64,000 nt of DNA from Prado023 sp963736425 (lineage in GTDB: Bacteria; Actinomycetota; Actinomycetes; S36-B12; CAIYMF01): assembly GCA_963736425.1 (NCBI GenBank), contig CAVTOX010000022.1, forward strand, positions 43,752 to 107,751, read 5' to 3'. A program made the position numbers and the translations under genes. Below the pieces are notes generated by a model that ran no database searches, was not told the DNA's origin, and saw only the letters and a list, made by a program, of their open reading frames with translations. Positions 20,985 to 28,910 of this stretch are shown in pieces; position 1 is the first letter of the stretch; the number at the start of each line of letters is the position of its first letter.

Positions 20985-21854
20985 ATGCTTGGGCCCGTGT
21001 CCGGCCGTCCCCTGGTGATCGCCCACCGGGGTGCCAGTGCCCTGCGGGCCGAGCACACCCTGGCCGCCTACGAGCTGGCCATCGAGCAGGGCGCCGACGG
21101 CCTGGAGTGTGACGTCCGCCTGACCGCGGACGGGCACCTGGTCTGCGTCCACGATCGACGGATCGATCGGACCTCGGACGGATGGGGCGTCGTCTCCACC
21201 AAGACCCTGGCCGACCTGCGCCGCCACGACTTCGGCTCGTGGGCCGAGCAGGAGGGCCCGCGCCCGGCGCGTCGGCCCCTGCGGGAGCGTCGCGTGGCCG
21301 ACCGCCGCCTGGAGTCATGGCCAGCCGAGGACGTCGTCGCCGATGCCTCGGGCGGGATCCTCACCCTGCCCACCCTGCTCGACCTGGTGACCAGCGGCCC
21401 CCGGCCCATCCTGCTGGCGATCGAGACCAAGCATCCGACGCGCTACGCCGGCTGGGTCGAGCAGGCAGTCGTGGCACAGCTGCGCCGGTTCGGCCTGGCC
21501 AATCCGGCGCGCCAGGGCCCCCACCCGGTGCGGGTGATGTCGTTCTCCGCCCAGGCCGTTCGGCGGTTCCGGGCACTGGCCCCCGGCGTGCCCCGCGTGT
21601 TCCTGATGGATCGTGTTCCGCTGCGCATGCGTGCCGGTGACCTGCCCTTCGGGGCCACGATCGCTGGGCCGGACATCGCCATCCTCCGGGCGCACCCCAG
21701 CTATGCCGCCCGGGTGCGCCGCCTCGGCGGCCAGCTCTACGTCTGGACCGTCGACGAGCCCGAGGACGTGGAGCTCTGCCGCGAACTGGGAGTTGCGGCG
21801 GTCATCACCAACCGCCCGGGCGACGTGTCGACTGCCGTGCGCCGGATGACGTAG
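20985..21854 (+). CDS. glycerophosphodiester phosphodiesterase
   Basis: The 289-residue protein is a GDPD-family TIM barrel that hydrolyses glycerophosphodiesters to glycerol 3-phosphate and an alcohol. Catalytic motifs are visible: VIAHRGAS with the first histidine, HTLAAYELAIEQGADGLECDV with the acidic metal ligands, and VCVHD with the second histidine. The C-terminal block LYVWTVDEPED is also typical. It has a family-unusual Arg-rich insertion near residues 85-105. ATG at 20985 is preceded by GGGAGGTGGGG. With no signal peptide it should act in the cytoplasm. Confidence 0.92.
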   Translation: MLGPVSGRPLVIAHRGASALRAEHTLAAYELAIEQGADGLECDVRLTADGHLVCVHDRRIDRTSDGWGVVSTKTLADLRRHDFGSWAEQEGPRPARRPLRERRVADRRLESWPAEDVVADASGGILTLPTLLDLVTSGPRPILLAIETKHPTRYAGWVEQAVVAQLRRFGLANPARQGPHPVRVMSFSAQAVRRFRALAPGVPRVFLMDRVPLRMRAGDLPFGATIAGPDIAILRAHPSYAARVRRLGGQLYVWTVDEPEDVELCRELGVAAVITNRPGDVSTAVRRMT

Positions 21855-21990
21855 CCATGAGGGCCCTGGGCAGGTTCCTCCTGTGATTGCACCGTCTGAC
21901 AGGAAGGATGGTGCTGATGTGACGGGATTCACGAAGTACCTGCGCTGCGCGAGTTGTCGAACGCTCCGCTGGTGGCGTACGGTTCATCCA

Positions 21991-22061
21991 GTTCGGACGT
22001 CACCGCATCCCCCGTCGGTGGCGTCCGAATCCTTTTCCTGGCCCGTCGGTGACGTCCGAAC
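21991..22061. repeat. three copies of a 15-bp element CGGTGRCGTCCGAAY
   Basis: Two direct copies occur at 22016-22030 and 22047-22061, 31 bp apart, and one inverted copy (GTTCGGACGTCACCG) at 21991-22005. The outer two are exact inverted copies of each other. They lie 40-110 bp upstream of the DUF4446 gene and could be regulator sites or allow hairpin formation. No gene is visible in 21855-22103. Confidence 0.6.
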
Positions 22062-22103
22062 CCCTGTGCGCCACCGGCCCCGCGGCGACTAGCCTGTCGA
22101 CCC

Positions 22104-22565
22104 ATGTCCCCGGCCGTGAACTCCGCCCTGGCGCTCGTGGCGCTGGGGCTGGCGGTCGCCGCGATCGTGCTGGCCACCATCGCGAACCGACGGTGGGCCC
22201 GCAGGCCGTCCAATGAGTCGCTGGGTGCGGTGCTCGGCGCCGAGTCCGCGACCCTGCGCGCCGAGTTCGAGGCCCTGCGCATCCATGTGGAGGATCTGGC
22301 CACCCGGGGCGAGGATTCCGGGGACCCGACCGCCCTGCGCCACGTCGCGCTGGTCCGCTACGACGCCTTCGCCGACGTCGGCGGCCGGTTGTCCTACAGC
22401 GTGGCGCTGCTCGACGACACCGGTTCCGGGCTGGTCCTGACGACGCTTGCCGGCAAGGCCGACGTGCGCACCTACGTGCGGACGATCTCGGCCGGGACGC
22501 CCGACGGTAGCCTGACCGCCGAGGAGCAACAGGCGATCGATGCAGCAGTGGGGAGTCGACAGTGA
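22104..22565 (+). CDS. DUF4446 family protein
   Basis: The 153-residue protein matches the DUF4446 family: an N-terminal membrane helix (residues about 5-28), a helical spacer, then the conserved block VALVRYDAFADVGGRLSYSVALLD and VLTTLAGKADVRTY. Its function is unknown. The family is found in actinobacteria and firmicutes, often near chromosome-partition or pheA/serS genes, as here. ATG at 22104 has no Shine-Dalgarno; a TAGCCT element at 22090-22095 ends eight bases before the start, consistent with a leaderless transcript. It overlaps pheA by 4 bp. Confidence 0.85.
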   Translation: MSPAVNSALALVALGLAVAAIVLATIANRRWARRPSNESLGAVLGAESATLRAEFEALRIHVEDLATRGEDSGDPTALRHVALVRYDAFADVGGRLSYSVALLDDTGSGLVLTTLAGKADVRTYVRTISAGTPDGSLTAEEQQAIDAAVGSRQ

Positions 22566-23401
22566 CCGTCGTGGCCTTCCAGGGCGAGATGGGCGCGAAC
22601 TCGCACATCGCCATCAATGAGGTGTACCCGAGCGCCACCCCGCTGCCGTGCGCGACCTTCGAGGACGTCTTCGCCGCCGTGGCCGACGGCAGCGCCCCCC
22701 TGGCGATGATCCCGATCGAGAACTCGCTGGCCGGTCGGGTGTCGGACATCTACCACCTGCTGCCGGTCGCCGGGCTGTCCATCGTCGGCGAGCACTTCCT
22801 GCCGATCCGCCACCAGCTGCTCGGCGTCCCAGGGGCCCGGATCGAGGACCTGCGCACCGTCGAGAGCCACGTGATGGCCCTGGGGCAGTGCCGCGATGCG
22901 ATCCGCCGGCTGGGCCTGACCCCGATCGTGGCCGCGGACACGGCCGGCTCCGCGCGCGAGGTGGCTGAGGTGGCTGACCCCTCACGTGCGGCGATCGCCT
23001 CGGCGCTGGCGGCCCGGACCTACGGCCTGGAGATCCTTGCCGAGAACGTCGAGGACGCGGACCACAACACCACGCGCTTCGTCGTCCTCGCGCGTGAGCC
23101 TGAGGACTGCGATCCTGATGATGGGCCGTTGATCACCACGCTGGTGTTCCGGGTGCGCAACGTCCCGGCCGCGCTCTACAAGGCGCTCGGCGGGTTCGCG
23201 ACCAACGGCGTGAACATGACCAAGCTCGAGAGCTACATGCTCGACGGGCACTTCTCGGCCACGCAGTTCTACGCCGATGTGGACGGTCATCCGGCCGACC
23301 GCGGGCTCGCCTTCGCCCTCGAGGAGCTCGAGTTCTTCTCCCACGAGGTCAGCATCCTGGGCACCTACCCGGCCCACCGGTTCCGCGAGTCGATGGACTG
23401 A
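22562..23401 (+). CDS. pheA: prephenate dehydratase
   Basis: PheA (279 residues) converts prephenate to phenylpyruvate in phenylalanine synthesis. The catalytic domain contains the invariant DHNTTRFVVL motif near residue 175. A C-terminal ACT domain carries the phenylalanine-binding block NMTKLESYML, so feedback inhibition by phenylalanine is expected. There is no fused chorismate mutase. GTG at 22562 overlaps the DUF4446 stop (GTGA), implying translational coupling. It is followed by a bidirectional terminator. Confidence 0.95.
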   Translation: MTVVAFQGEMGANSHIAINEVYPSATPLPCATFEDVFAAVADGSAPLAMIPIENSLAGRVSDIYHLLPVAGLSIVGEHFLPIRHQLLGVPGARIEDLRTVESHVMALGQCRDAIRRLGLTPIVAADTAGSAREVAEVADPSRAAIASALAARTYGLEILAENVEDADHNTTRFVVLAREPEDCDPDDGPLITTLVFRVRNVPAALYKALGGFATNGVNMTKLESYMLDGHFSATQFYADVDGHPADRGLAFALEELEFFSHEVSILGTYPAHRFRESMD

Positions 23402-23403
23402 TC

Positions 23404-23435
23404 CCGACGGGCCTGGCGGCCGGGCGGCCCGTCGG
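23404..23435. terminator. bidirectional terminator between pheA and rhomboid gene
   Basis: A perfect 10-bp inverted repeat (CCGACGGGCC and GGCCCGTCGG) with a 12-base loop lies directly after the pheA stop and 13 bp from the stop of the convergent rhomboid gene. It is well placed to end transcription from both sides. Confidence 0.75.
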
Positions 23436-23447
23436 CCCGTCGGGCCG

Positions 23448-24056
23448 TCAGGGGTGAGTGGCGGCCGGTGCCCGGCGGGGCGCGAACCACCACGCGGCCA
23501 GGCCACCGGCCAGTGCTCCGGTGAGGTGCGCCTGCCAGGAGACGTTGTCGGCCACCGTCCAGGGCAGCGCGCCGAGCAGCAGCGTCCCGTAGATGATGAG
23601 CACTGCGACCCCGATGAGCAGGTCGCGCCAGTGCCGGGTGCGCACGCCCGCGACCAGCAGGTATCCGAGGTAGCCGAACACGAGCCCGCTGGCGCCGATC
23701 GTCACCGTGTTGGCCGGGGCGATGAGCCAGGTTCCCAGTCCGCCGAGCAGGACGACTGCGCCGGTCACCTTCCAGAAGACGCCGCGACCGCTGGCGGCCA
23801 CGAGCGTCCCGAGGATCAGCAGCGGGATGGTGTTGGACACCAGGTGGCTGTACCCCCCGTGCAGCAGGGGAGCGAACAGGATCCCGAGAAGGCCCCCGGA
23901 ATCCCGCGGCCGGATGCCGCCGTTGTCGAGCCACCCGCGGAGCACCACGTCGATGGTCTCGAGGATCCACATGGCCGCCAGCAGGAGCAGGGGCGGACCG
24001 GCGGGCCCGAGGCGGTCGAATGCCCGCTTGCCCGCGGGCGTGGGTTCGACGGTCAT
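23448..24056 (-). CDS. rhomboid family intramembrane serine protease
   Basis: The 202-residue membrane protein has six hydrophobic segments and the rhomboid catalytic pair: Ser123 in GASGLVFG and His177 in WQAHLTGALAGG. The HGGYSHLVSN block at residues 66-75 is also conserved. Rhomboids cleave single-pass membrane substrates within the bilayer; the substrate here is unknown. ATG at 24056 overlaps the stop of the upstream HAD gene by 4 bp, so the pair is translated together. Confidence 0.92.
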   Translation of the reverse strand: MTVEPTPAGKRAFDRLGPAGPPLLLLAAMWILETIDVVLRGWLDNGGIRPRDSGGLLGILFAPLLHGGYSHLVSNTIPLLILGTLVAASGRGVFWKVTGAVVLLGGLGTWLIAPANTVTIGASGLVFGYLGYLLVAGVRTRHWRDLLIGVAVLIIYGTLLLGALPWTVADNVSWQAHLTGALAGGLAAWWFAPRRAPAATHP

Positions 24057-25045
24057 CGCCGGGCCACCAGGATCGCCTCCAGCAGCCGCCCGACGCCGTC
24101 GTCGGAGTTGCTGGGGATGACGTGGTCGGCGGCCTCGCGTGCCGAGGGATGGGCGTTGGCGACGGCGTACCCGGTCCCGGCTGCGCGGATGAGCGCGACG
24201 TCGTTGGGCATGTCCCCGACCGCCGCCGTGCGCCGTGCGTCGATGCCGCGCAGCGCAGCCACCTCGAGGAAGCCGACCCCCTTGTCGATCTCGCCGGACA
24301 TGATCTCGATGAGGACGTCCCTGGTCCCCGAGTGGGTGATGTGCAGGGCTCCGGCGAACTCCGCCTCGGCCAGGGCGAGCAGCGAGTCCGAGTCGTGTCC
24401 GGTGCCGGCCGGCGGTGCGGCCAGGATCTTCACCGGCTCGCCGCGCATGATCAGGTCGAGGATGTCGCCGCTCTCCACGCCGGGCATCCGAGCCCACGGG
24501 GGGTCATAGTCCGGCTCGAACCCGACGACGGTGAGCTGGTCGAGGTCGCGCGCGTTGTCCGCACCCTCGACCAGGCGCTCGAGGGCGAAGGTGATGCCGG
24601 GGACGAGCTCGCGCAGTCGCAGCGCGACCGTCGAGGCCAGGTCGTGGTCCATGGCGGTCCGGCGCACCAGGCGCTCCTCGGCGAGGTCCACCACCAGAGC
24701 GCCATTGGCGCAGACGGCCATGCCGGCGTGACCCGTCTGGCTGATGATCGGGCGCAGCCAACGCGGTGGGCGGCCGGTGACGTAGACGAACTCGATGCCC
24801 GCCCCAGCCAGCCGCGGGATCGCCGCGAGGCTGCGCGCACCGACCGCGAGGGTCGGGCTCAGCAGGGTCCCGTCCAGGTCGGAACCCACCATCGCGACGT
24901 CGTCGGGCACGGGGATCGGGGCATGGAGGTCCACGTCGACATGGCCGCCCGCGCGGACGCCGATGTCATCGGGCAGGACCTCGCCGGCCCCGGGCAGGTC
25001 CTCATCCGGGCTCGGCCTGGGTGCCGGCTGCGGGGTGTCTGCCAT
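24053..25045 (-). CDS. HAD superfamily (Cof-type, IIB) hydrolase
   Basis: This 330-residue protein is a Cof-type HAD phosphatase. The nucleophile motif GSDLDGTLLS is at about residue 55, preceded by an acidic/polar N-terminal extension of about 50 residues. Motif II is in VYVTGRPPR, the conserved lysine in SGEIDKGVGFLEVA, and motif III in AAVGDMPNDVALIRAAGTGYAVANA. Such enzymes dephosphorylate sugar phosphates or cofactors such as flavin phosphates. ATG at 25045 is the best start because an upstream extension only reads serS in another frame. It is the middle gene of the serS-HAD-rhomboid set. Confidence 0.9.
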   Translation of the reverse strand: MADTPQPAPRPSPDEDLPGAGEVLPDDIGVRAGGHVDVDLHAPIPVPDDVAMVGSDLDGTLLSPTLAVGARSLAAIPRLAGAGIEFVYVTGRPPRWLRPIISQTGHAGMAVCANGALVVDLAEERLVRRTAMDHDLASTVALRLRELVPGITFALERLVEGADNARDLDQLTVVGFEPDYDPPWARMPGVESGDILDLIMRGEPVKILAAPPAGTGHDSDSLLALAEAEFAGALHITHSGTRDVLIEIMSGEIDKGVGFLEVAALRGIDARRTAAVGDMPNDVALIRAAGTGYAVANAHPSAREAADHVIPSNSDDGVGRLLEAILVARR

Positions 25046-25104
25046 GCGGCGATCCTTCCACGCCCGCTCGCGTCGCGCCCCCGGTCGACCGGGAGCCGAG
25101 TGGG

Positions 25105-26382
25105 TCAGGCGGGGGGCTCGAGGGTCGTGAGGCCCCCGAGGAACGGCTGCAGCGCGGCGGGCACGTGCACGGAACCGTCGGCCTGCTGGTGGTTCTCGAG
25201 GATCGCGATGATCGTGCGCGGGATCGCCACCAGCGTCCCGTTGAGCGTGGCCAGCGGGCGGACCGTCCCGTCGGCGGAGCGCTCCCGCACCCGCAGCCGC
25301 CTCGCCTGGAAGGTGGTGCAGTTCGAGGCCGACGTCAGCTCCCGGTAGCGGCCCTGTGAGGGGATCCACGCCTCGCAGTCGAACTTGCGCGTCGCGCTCG
25401 CGCCCAGGTCGCCGGTCGCGACATCGATCACGCGGTAGGGCAGCTCGAGGCTGTCGAGGAACTGCTTCTCGAACTCCAGGAGCCGCGCGTGCTCGGCCTC
25501 GGCATCCTCGGGGGCGGCGAAGGTGAACATCTCCACCTTGTCGAACCAGTGGACGCGGAAGATGCCGCGGGTGTCCTTGCCGTAGGTGCCGGCCTCGCGC
25601 CGGAAGCACGGGGAGTAGCCGGCGAACCGGCGCGGCAGGGTGTCGGCAGGGAGGATCTCGTCGGAGTGGTACGCCGCAAGCGGGACCTCGGCGGTGCCCA
25701 CGAGGTACATGTCGTCGGCCTCGAGGCGATAGACGTTCTCTGCGGCCTGGCCGAGGAAGCCGGTGCCCTCCATCGCGGCGGGCTTGACCAGCGCCGGGGG
25801 GATGATCGGGGTGAGCCCGTTGCCGGTGGCCTGGGCCATCGCGAGGTTGATCAGGGCCAGCTCGAGCAGCGCGCCGATGCCAGTCAGGTAGTAGAACCGC
25901 GACCCCGACACCTTCGCGCCGCGCTCGACGTCGATCGCGCGCAGCGCCTCACCGATCTCGAGGTGGTCGCGGACCGTGATGCCCTCGGTCGCGAAGTCCC
26001 GGATCGTCCCGTGCTGCTCGAGGACGGTGAAGTCCTCCTCGCCGCCGCGCGGGGAGTCCGGGTGCACGAGGTTGGAGATCGCGAGCACGAGCTCGTCGGC
26101 ACGGGCTGTGGCCTCCGCGCGCTGGGCGTCAGCGGCCTTCACCTGGTCGGCGAGGTCCTTGGCACGGGCCAACAGCGCGGGCTTGTCCTCCAGGGAGGCC
26201 TTCGCGACGTCCTTGCCCAGGCCCTTCTGCTCGTTGCGCAGCGCGTCGAAGCGGGTGCCGGCCCCGCGCCGGGCCTCGTCGGCGGCCAGCAGCTGATCGA
26301 CGAGCCCGGGGTCCTCCCCGCGAGCTGTTTGGGAGGCGCGGAACAGGTCAGGGTCGTCGCGGAGCAGGCGCAGGTCGATCAC
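25105..26382 (-). CDS. serS: seryl-tRNA synthetase
   Basis: SerRS (425 residues) charges tRNA-Ser. The N-terminal coiled-coil arm that grips the long variable loop of tRNA-Ser spans about residues 30-105. The class II core shows motif 2 in YSPCFRREAGTYGKDTRGIFRVHWFDKVE and motif 3 in LNGTLVAIPRTIIAILE near the C-terminus. It starts with GTG at 26382 (VIDLRLLRDDPD), the usual N-terminus. It heads the minus-strand serS-HAD-rhomboid set. A tRNA-Ser(UGA) gene is 24 kb away in this window. Confidence 0.97.
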   Translation of the reverse strand: MIDLRLLRDDPDLFRASQTARGEDPGLVDQLLAADEARRGAGTRFDALRNEQKGLGKDVAKASLEDKPALLARAKDLADQVKAADAQRAEATARADELVLAISNLVHPDSPRGGEEDFTVLEQHGTIRDFATEGITVRDHLEIGEALRAIDVERGAKVSGSRFYYLTGIGALLELALINLAMAQATGNGLTPIIPPALVKPAAMEGTGFLGQAAENVYRLEADDMYLVGTAEVPLAAYHSDEILPADTLPRRFAGYSPCFRREAGTYGKDTRGIFRVHWFDKVEMFTFAAPEDAEAEHARLLEFEKQFLDSLELPYRVIDVATGDLGASATRKFDCEAWIPSQGRYRELTSASNCTTFQARRLRVRERSADGTVRPLATLNGTLVAIPRTIIAILENHQQADGSVHVPAALQPFLGGLTTLEPPA

Positions 26383-26514
26383 GAGCGCTCAGCCTACGCG
26401 GCTGCGCAGGTCACCAGGGGCCTGTCGGCTGCCCCATCGCCGTGCGGGGCCCGTCAGGCCATCGATCCGGCACGTGGATGACCTGATCGATGACACCGGG
26501 GGCGGCTGTGCGGC

Positions 26515-27066
26515 CTACAGGTACGGGCCGCTCGTGCCACCGCGACGATGCCCGTCGGGGCCCGGCGTGGGCTGCTCCTCGGGCTCGGCGGTGATCGCCG
26601 CGCGGCGCATCTGCTCGAACTGGGCGCGAGCAGCCATCTGCTGGGCGAACAGGGCGGTCTGGATCCCGTGGAACAGGCCCTCGAGCCAGCCCACGAGCTG
26701 GGCCTGGGCGATCCGCAGCTCGGCGTCGCTCGGGACGGTGTCGGAGCTGAACGGCAGCGACAGCCGGTCGAGCTCCTCGACCAGCTCCGGTGCCAGGCCG
26801 GACTCCAGCTCGATGATCGAGCGCTGGTGGATGTCGCGCAGGCGGGCACGCGAGGCGTCGTCCAACGGTGCGGAGCGGACCTCCTCCAGCAGCTGCTTGA
26901 TCATGGAGCCCACGCGCATGACCTTGGCGGGCTGCTCGATCAGGTCGGCCACGGACGGTTCATTCGACTCGTCCGCAGTGGCGATCGGCTGGCCATCGGG
27001 CCCGACGATGACGATCTGCCCGAGGCCCTCGTCGTCGCCAGCGGTTTCGTCGGGCTGCTCAGTCAT
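26515..27066 (-). CDS. bpa: bacterial proteasome activator Bpa
   Basis: This 183-residue protein matches Bpa (PafE; formerly DUF2587), the ATP-independent ring activator of the actinobacterial 20S proteasome. The helical core runs from VMRVGSMIKQLLEEVRSAPLD through ELVEELDRLSLPF to AELRIAQAQLVGWLEGLFHGIQTALFAQQMAAR. The C-terminus is GPYL, close to the GQYL gating tail of Mycobacterium tuberculosis Bpa that docks into proteasome pockets. The first 30 residues are acidic and disordered. ATG at 27066 is 49 bp from the divergent SET-domain gene. Its presence implies a proteasome elsewhere in the genome. Confidence 0.9.
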   Translation of the reverse strand: MTEQPDETAGDDEGLGQIVIVGPDGQPIATADESNEPSVADLIEQPAKVMRVGSMIKQLLEEVRSAPLDDASRARLRDIHQRSIIELESGLAPELVEELDRLSLPFSSDTVPSDAELRIAQAQLVGWLEGLFHGIQTALFAQQMAARAQFEQMRRAAITAEPEEQPTPGPDGHRRGGTSGPYL

Positions 27067-27115
27067 GGAACCATTGTCGCCCCCGCATCTTGAGACCCGC
27101 GCCCCAGGAGGGTGG

Positions 27116-27637
27116 ATGCTGCACAGCTGGCTCACGCCGAAGGCCGCCGTCCGCGACGTCGGCGAGCACGGCCACGGGTCCTTCGCGCTCGAGGCCATTG
27201 CCGCAGGTGAGGTCGTGGCGGCGTTCGGTGGCTACGTGGTCACCGGCGGCCAACTGCCCGAGTTCGATGAGGACCGCGTCTCGCGCTCGATCCAGATCGC
27301 TGACGACCTGTACCTGCTCGCCTCGGCCGAGGTGGAGGACGGGGACCTCGTCAACCACTCGTGCGACCCGACGTGCGGGCTGCTCGGTGAGACCGTGCTC
27401 GTCGCCAGGTACGACCTCGAATCTGGCGAGGAGCTGACCTTCGACTACGGCACCTGCGACGCCAGCCCGTACGACGAGTTCGACTGCGTGTGCGGGGCGC
27501 ACCGGTGCCGGGGCCGGGTCACCGGCGACGACTGGCGCGACCGGGACTTCCAGATGCGCAACAACGGGTGGTTCTCGCCCTACATCGCCCGCCGCATCGC
27601 CGCGCAGCACGGGCGGTCCGGGGCGGCCCCGCTGTAG
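27116..27637 (+). CDS. SET domain protein (putative lysine methyltransferase)
   Basis: The 173-residue protein is a compact SET domain. Visible motifs are GHGSFALEAIAAGEVV (SAM-site strand), VNHSCDPTC at residues 79-87, the FDYGT block at 109-113, and a zinc-binding post-SET tail with Cys124, Cys126 and Cys131 around CVCGAHRCRG, where NHSCDPTC supplies the fourth cysteine. SET proteins methylate lysine side chains using SAM; in bacteria the targets are mostly unknown. CAGGAGGGTGG before the ATG at 27116 is a strong ribosome binding site. It diverges from bpa across 49 bp, so their promoters must overlap. Confidence 0.85.
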   Translation: MLHSWLTPKAAVRDVGEHGHGSFALEAIAAGEVVAAFGGYVVTGGQLPEFDEDRVSRSIQIADDLYLLASAEVEDGDLVNHSCDPTCGLLGETVLVARYDLESGEELTFDYGTCDASPYDEFDCVCGAHRCRGRVTGDDWRDRDFQMRNNGWFSPYIARRIAAQHGRSGAAPL

Positions 27638-27701
27638 CCGTTCGCACAGGCGGTGCGGGAGGTGCGCCACCCGACCGGGGCGACGGCGTACATTTCCACT
27701 C

Positions 27702-28883
27702 GTGGCCGAGCTCGGGAACCTCTTCGACGAGGAGACGACCGGCGAGTCGCGCGTCGTCTTCCCGAGCAAGCGGCTGACCGCCCGGCGGTCCCTCGGCGTG
27801 CGGATCGCGATCGCGATCGGCATCGTCGTGGTCACCACGTTGCTCGTGTACTTCGAGCGCGACGGGTACGCCGACTTCGGCCAGGACAACGGGGTCTCGC
27901 TGTCCGATGCCCTCTACTACTCGACCGTCACGCTGTCGACGACCGGGTACGGCGACATCGCCCCGGTCACCACGGCGACGCGCATGGTCAACGTCTTCGT
28001 GATCACCCCGTTGCGGTTCCTGTTCCTGATCGTCCTGGTCAGCACGACGGTCGAGGTGCTCACACAGGCTGCCCGGGAGCGATCGCGGGTCACCCGCTGG
28101 AGGAAGCGCATGAAGGACCAGACCGTGATCGTCGGCTTCGGGGTCAAGGGGCAGGCGGCCCTGCGCTCGCTGATCGCCCATGGCCTGGACCCGCGCACGA
28201 TGGTGGTCATCGCCGCCGACCGGTACGCCGTGGCCGAGGCGACCCGGCAGGGCGTGACCGGTGTCGTCGGGGATGCCCGCAGCGAGCAGGTGCTGCGCGA
28301 CGCGGGCGTGCCCGAGGCCAGCCGGGTGATCGTCGCGGCCGACCAGGACGACACCGCGATCATGGTGACGCTGCGCGTGCGCGCGATGGCCCCCGGAGCC
28401 ACGATCGTGGCGGCGGCCCGGGAGGCCTCGGCCGCTGAGCTCCTGCGCCAGAGCGGAGCCGACCGCGTGATCACCCACGCCGAGTCGGCGGGCAACCTGA
28501 TGGGCCTGTCGATGCTCTCGGCCAACGTCGGGGAGATGATCGAGGACCTCATGGACACCGGCCGCGGGCTCGAGGTCGTGGAGCGTCCGATCAGCCGGGC
28601 CGAGCTGGGGCTGACGCCGGCCGATGTCCAGTCTGCGGGGGACCTCGTCCTGGCGGTCGTGCGCGGAGACGAGGTCATCCGGTTCGACCAGGGTGCGGTC
28701 CGCGTGTTCCAGCCCGGTGACCGGGTCGTGGTGATCCGCAAGGCCCACGACGGCGTGGTTCCGCCCCCCGGTTCTGGCGGGCCACGACCGGCCGCGGGCG
28801 CGGTAGATCCCTCGCGGCATCGATCCCAACGTCCGCACCCCTTGACATGCCCCGGTGGGAGAGTGCTAGCGTCCAACTATTAG
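27702..28883 (+). CDS. potassium channel with TrkA-N (RCK) domain
   Basis: The 393-residue protein has two membrane helices (about 32-50 and 93-115) flanking a pore loop with the K+ selectivity filter TTGYGD at 80-85. A cytoplasmic RCK domain follows, beginning with VIVGFGVKGQAALRSL, and a TrkA-C-like end near GDLVLAVVRGDEVIRF. This is the MthK/Kch-like two-helix architecture. GTG at 27702 follows TACATT at 27688-27693 by eight bases, suggesting a leaderless mRNA. The last 40 residues are low-complexity and the reading frame runs through the promoter of the next gene, so an earlier stop lost by a frameshift is possible. Confidence 0.88.
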   Translation: MAELGNLFDEETTGESRVVFPSKRLTARRSLGVRIAIAIGIVVVTTLLVYFERDGYADFGQDNGVSLSDALYYSTVTLSTTGYGDIAPVTTATRMVNVFVITPLRFLFLIVLVSTTVEVLTQAARERSRVTRWRKRMKDQTVIVGFGVKGQAALRSLIAHGLDPRTMVVIAADRYAVAEATRQGVTGVVGDARSEQVLRDAGVPEASRVIVAADQDDTAIMVTLRVRAMAPGATIVAAAREASAAELLRQSGADRVITHAESAGNLMGLSMLSANVGEMIEDLMDTGRGLEVVERPISRAELGLTPADVQSAGDLVLAVVRGDEVIRFDQGAVRVFQPGDRVVVIRKAHDGVVPPPGSGGPRPAAGAVDPSRHRSQRPHPLTCPGGRVLASNY

Positions 28884-28896
28884 GAAACCTTACTAA
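28842..28896 (+). promoter_or_regulatory. promoter and ROK operator of the sugar locus
   Basis: A -35 element TTGACA at 28842-28847 and a -10-like TAGCGT at 28867-28872 (19-bp spacing) precede the ROK gene. Immediately downstream is the imperfect palindrome TTAGGAAACCTTACTAA at 28880-28896, close to the AT-rich TTAG-n9-CTAA operators known for ROK/NagC regulators. Its position over the transcription start suggests autorepression of the whole operon. The site overlaps the last codons of the K+ channel gene. Confidence 0.75.
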
Positions 28897-28910
28897 CAGT
28901 TGGGGCGAGA

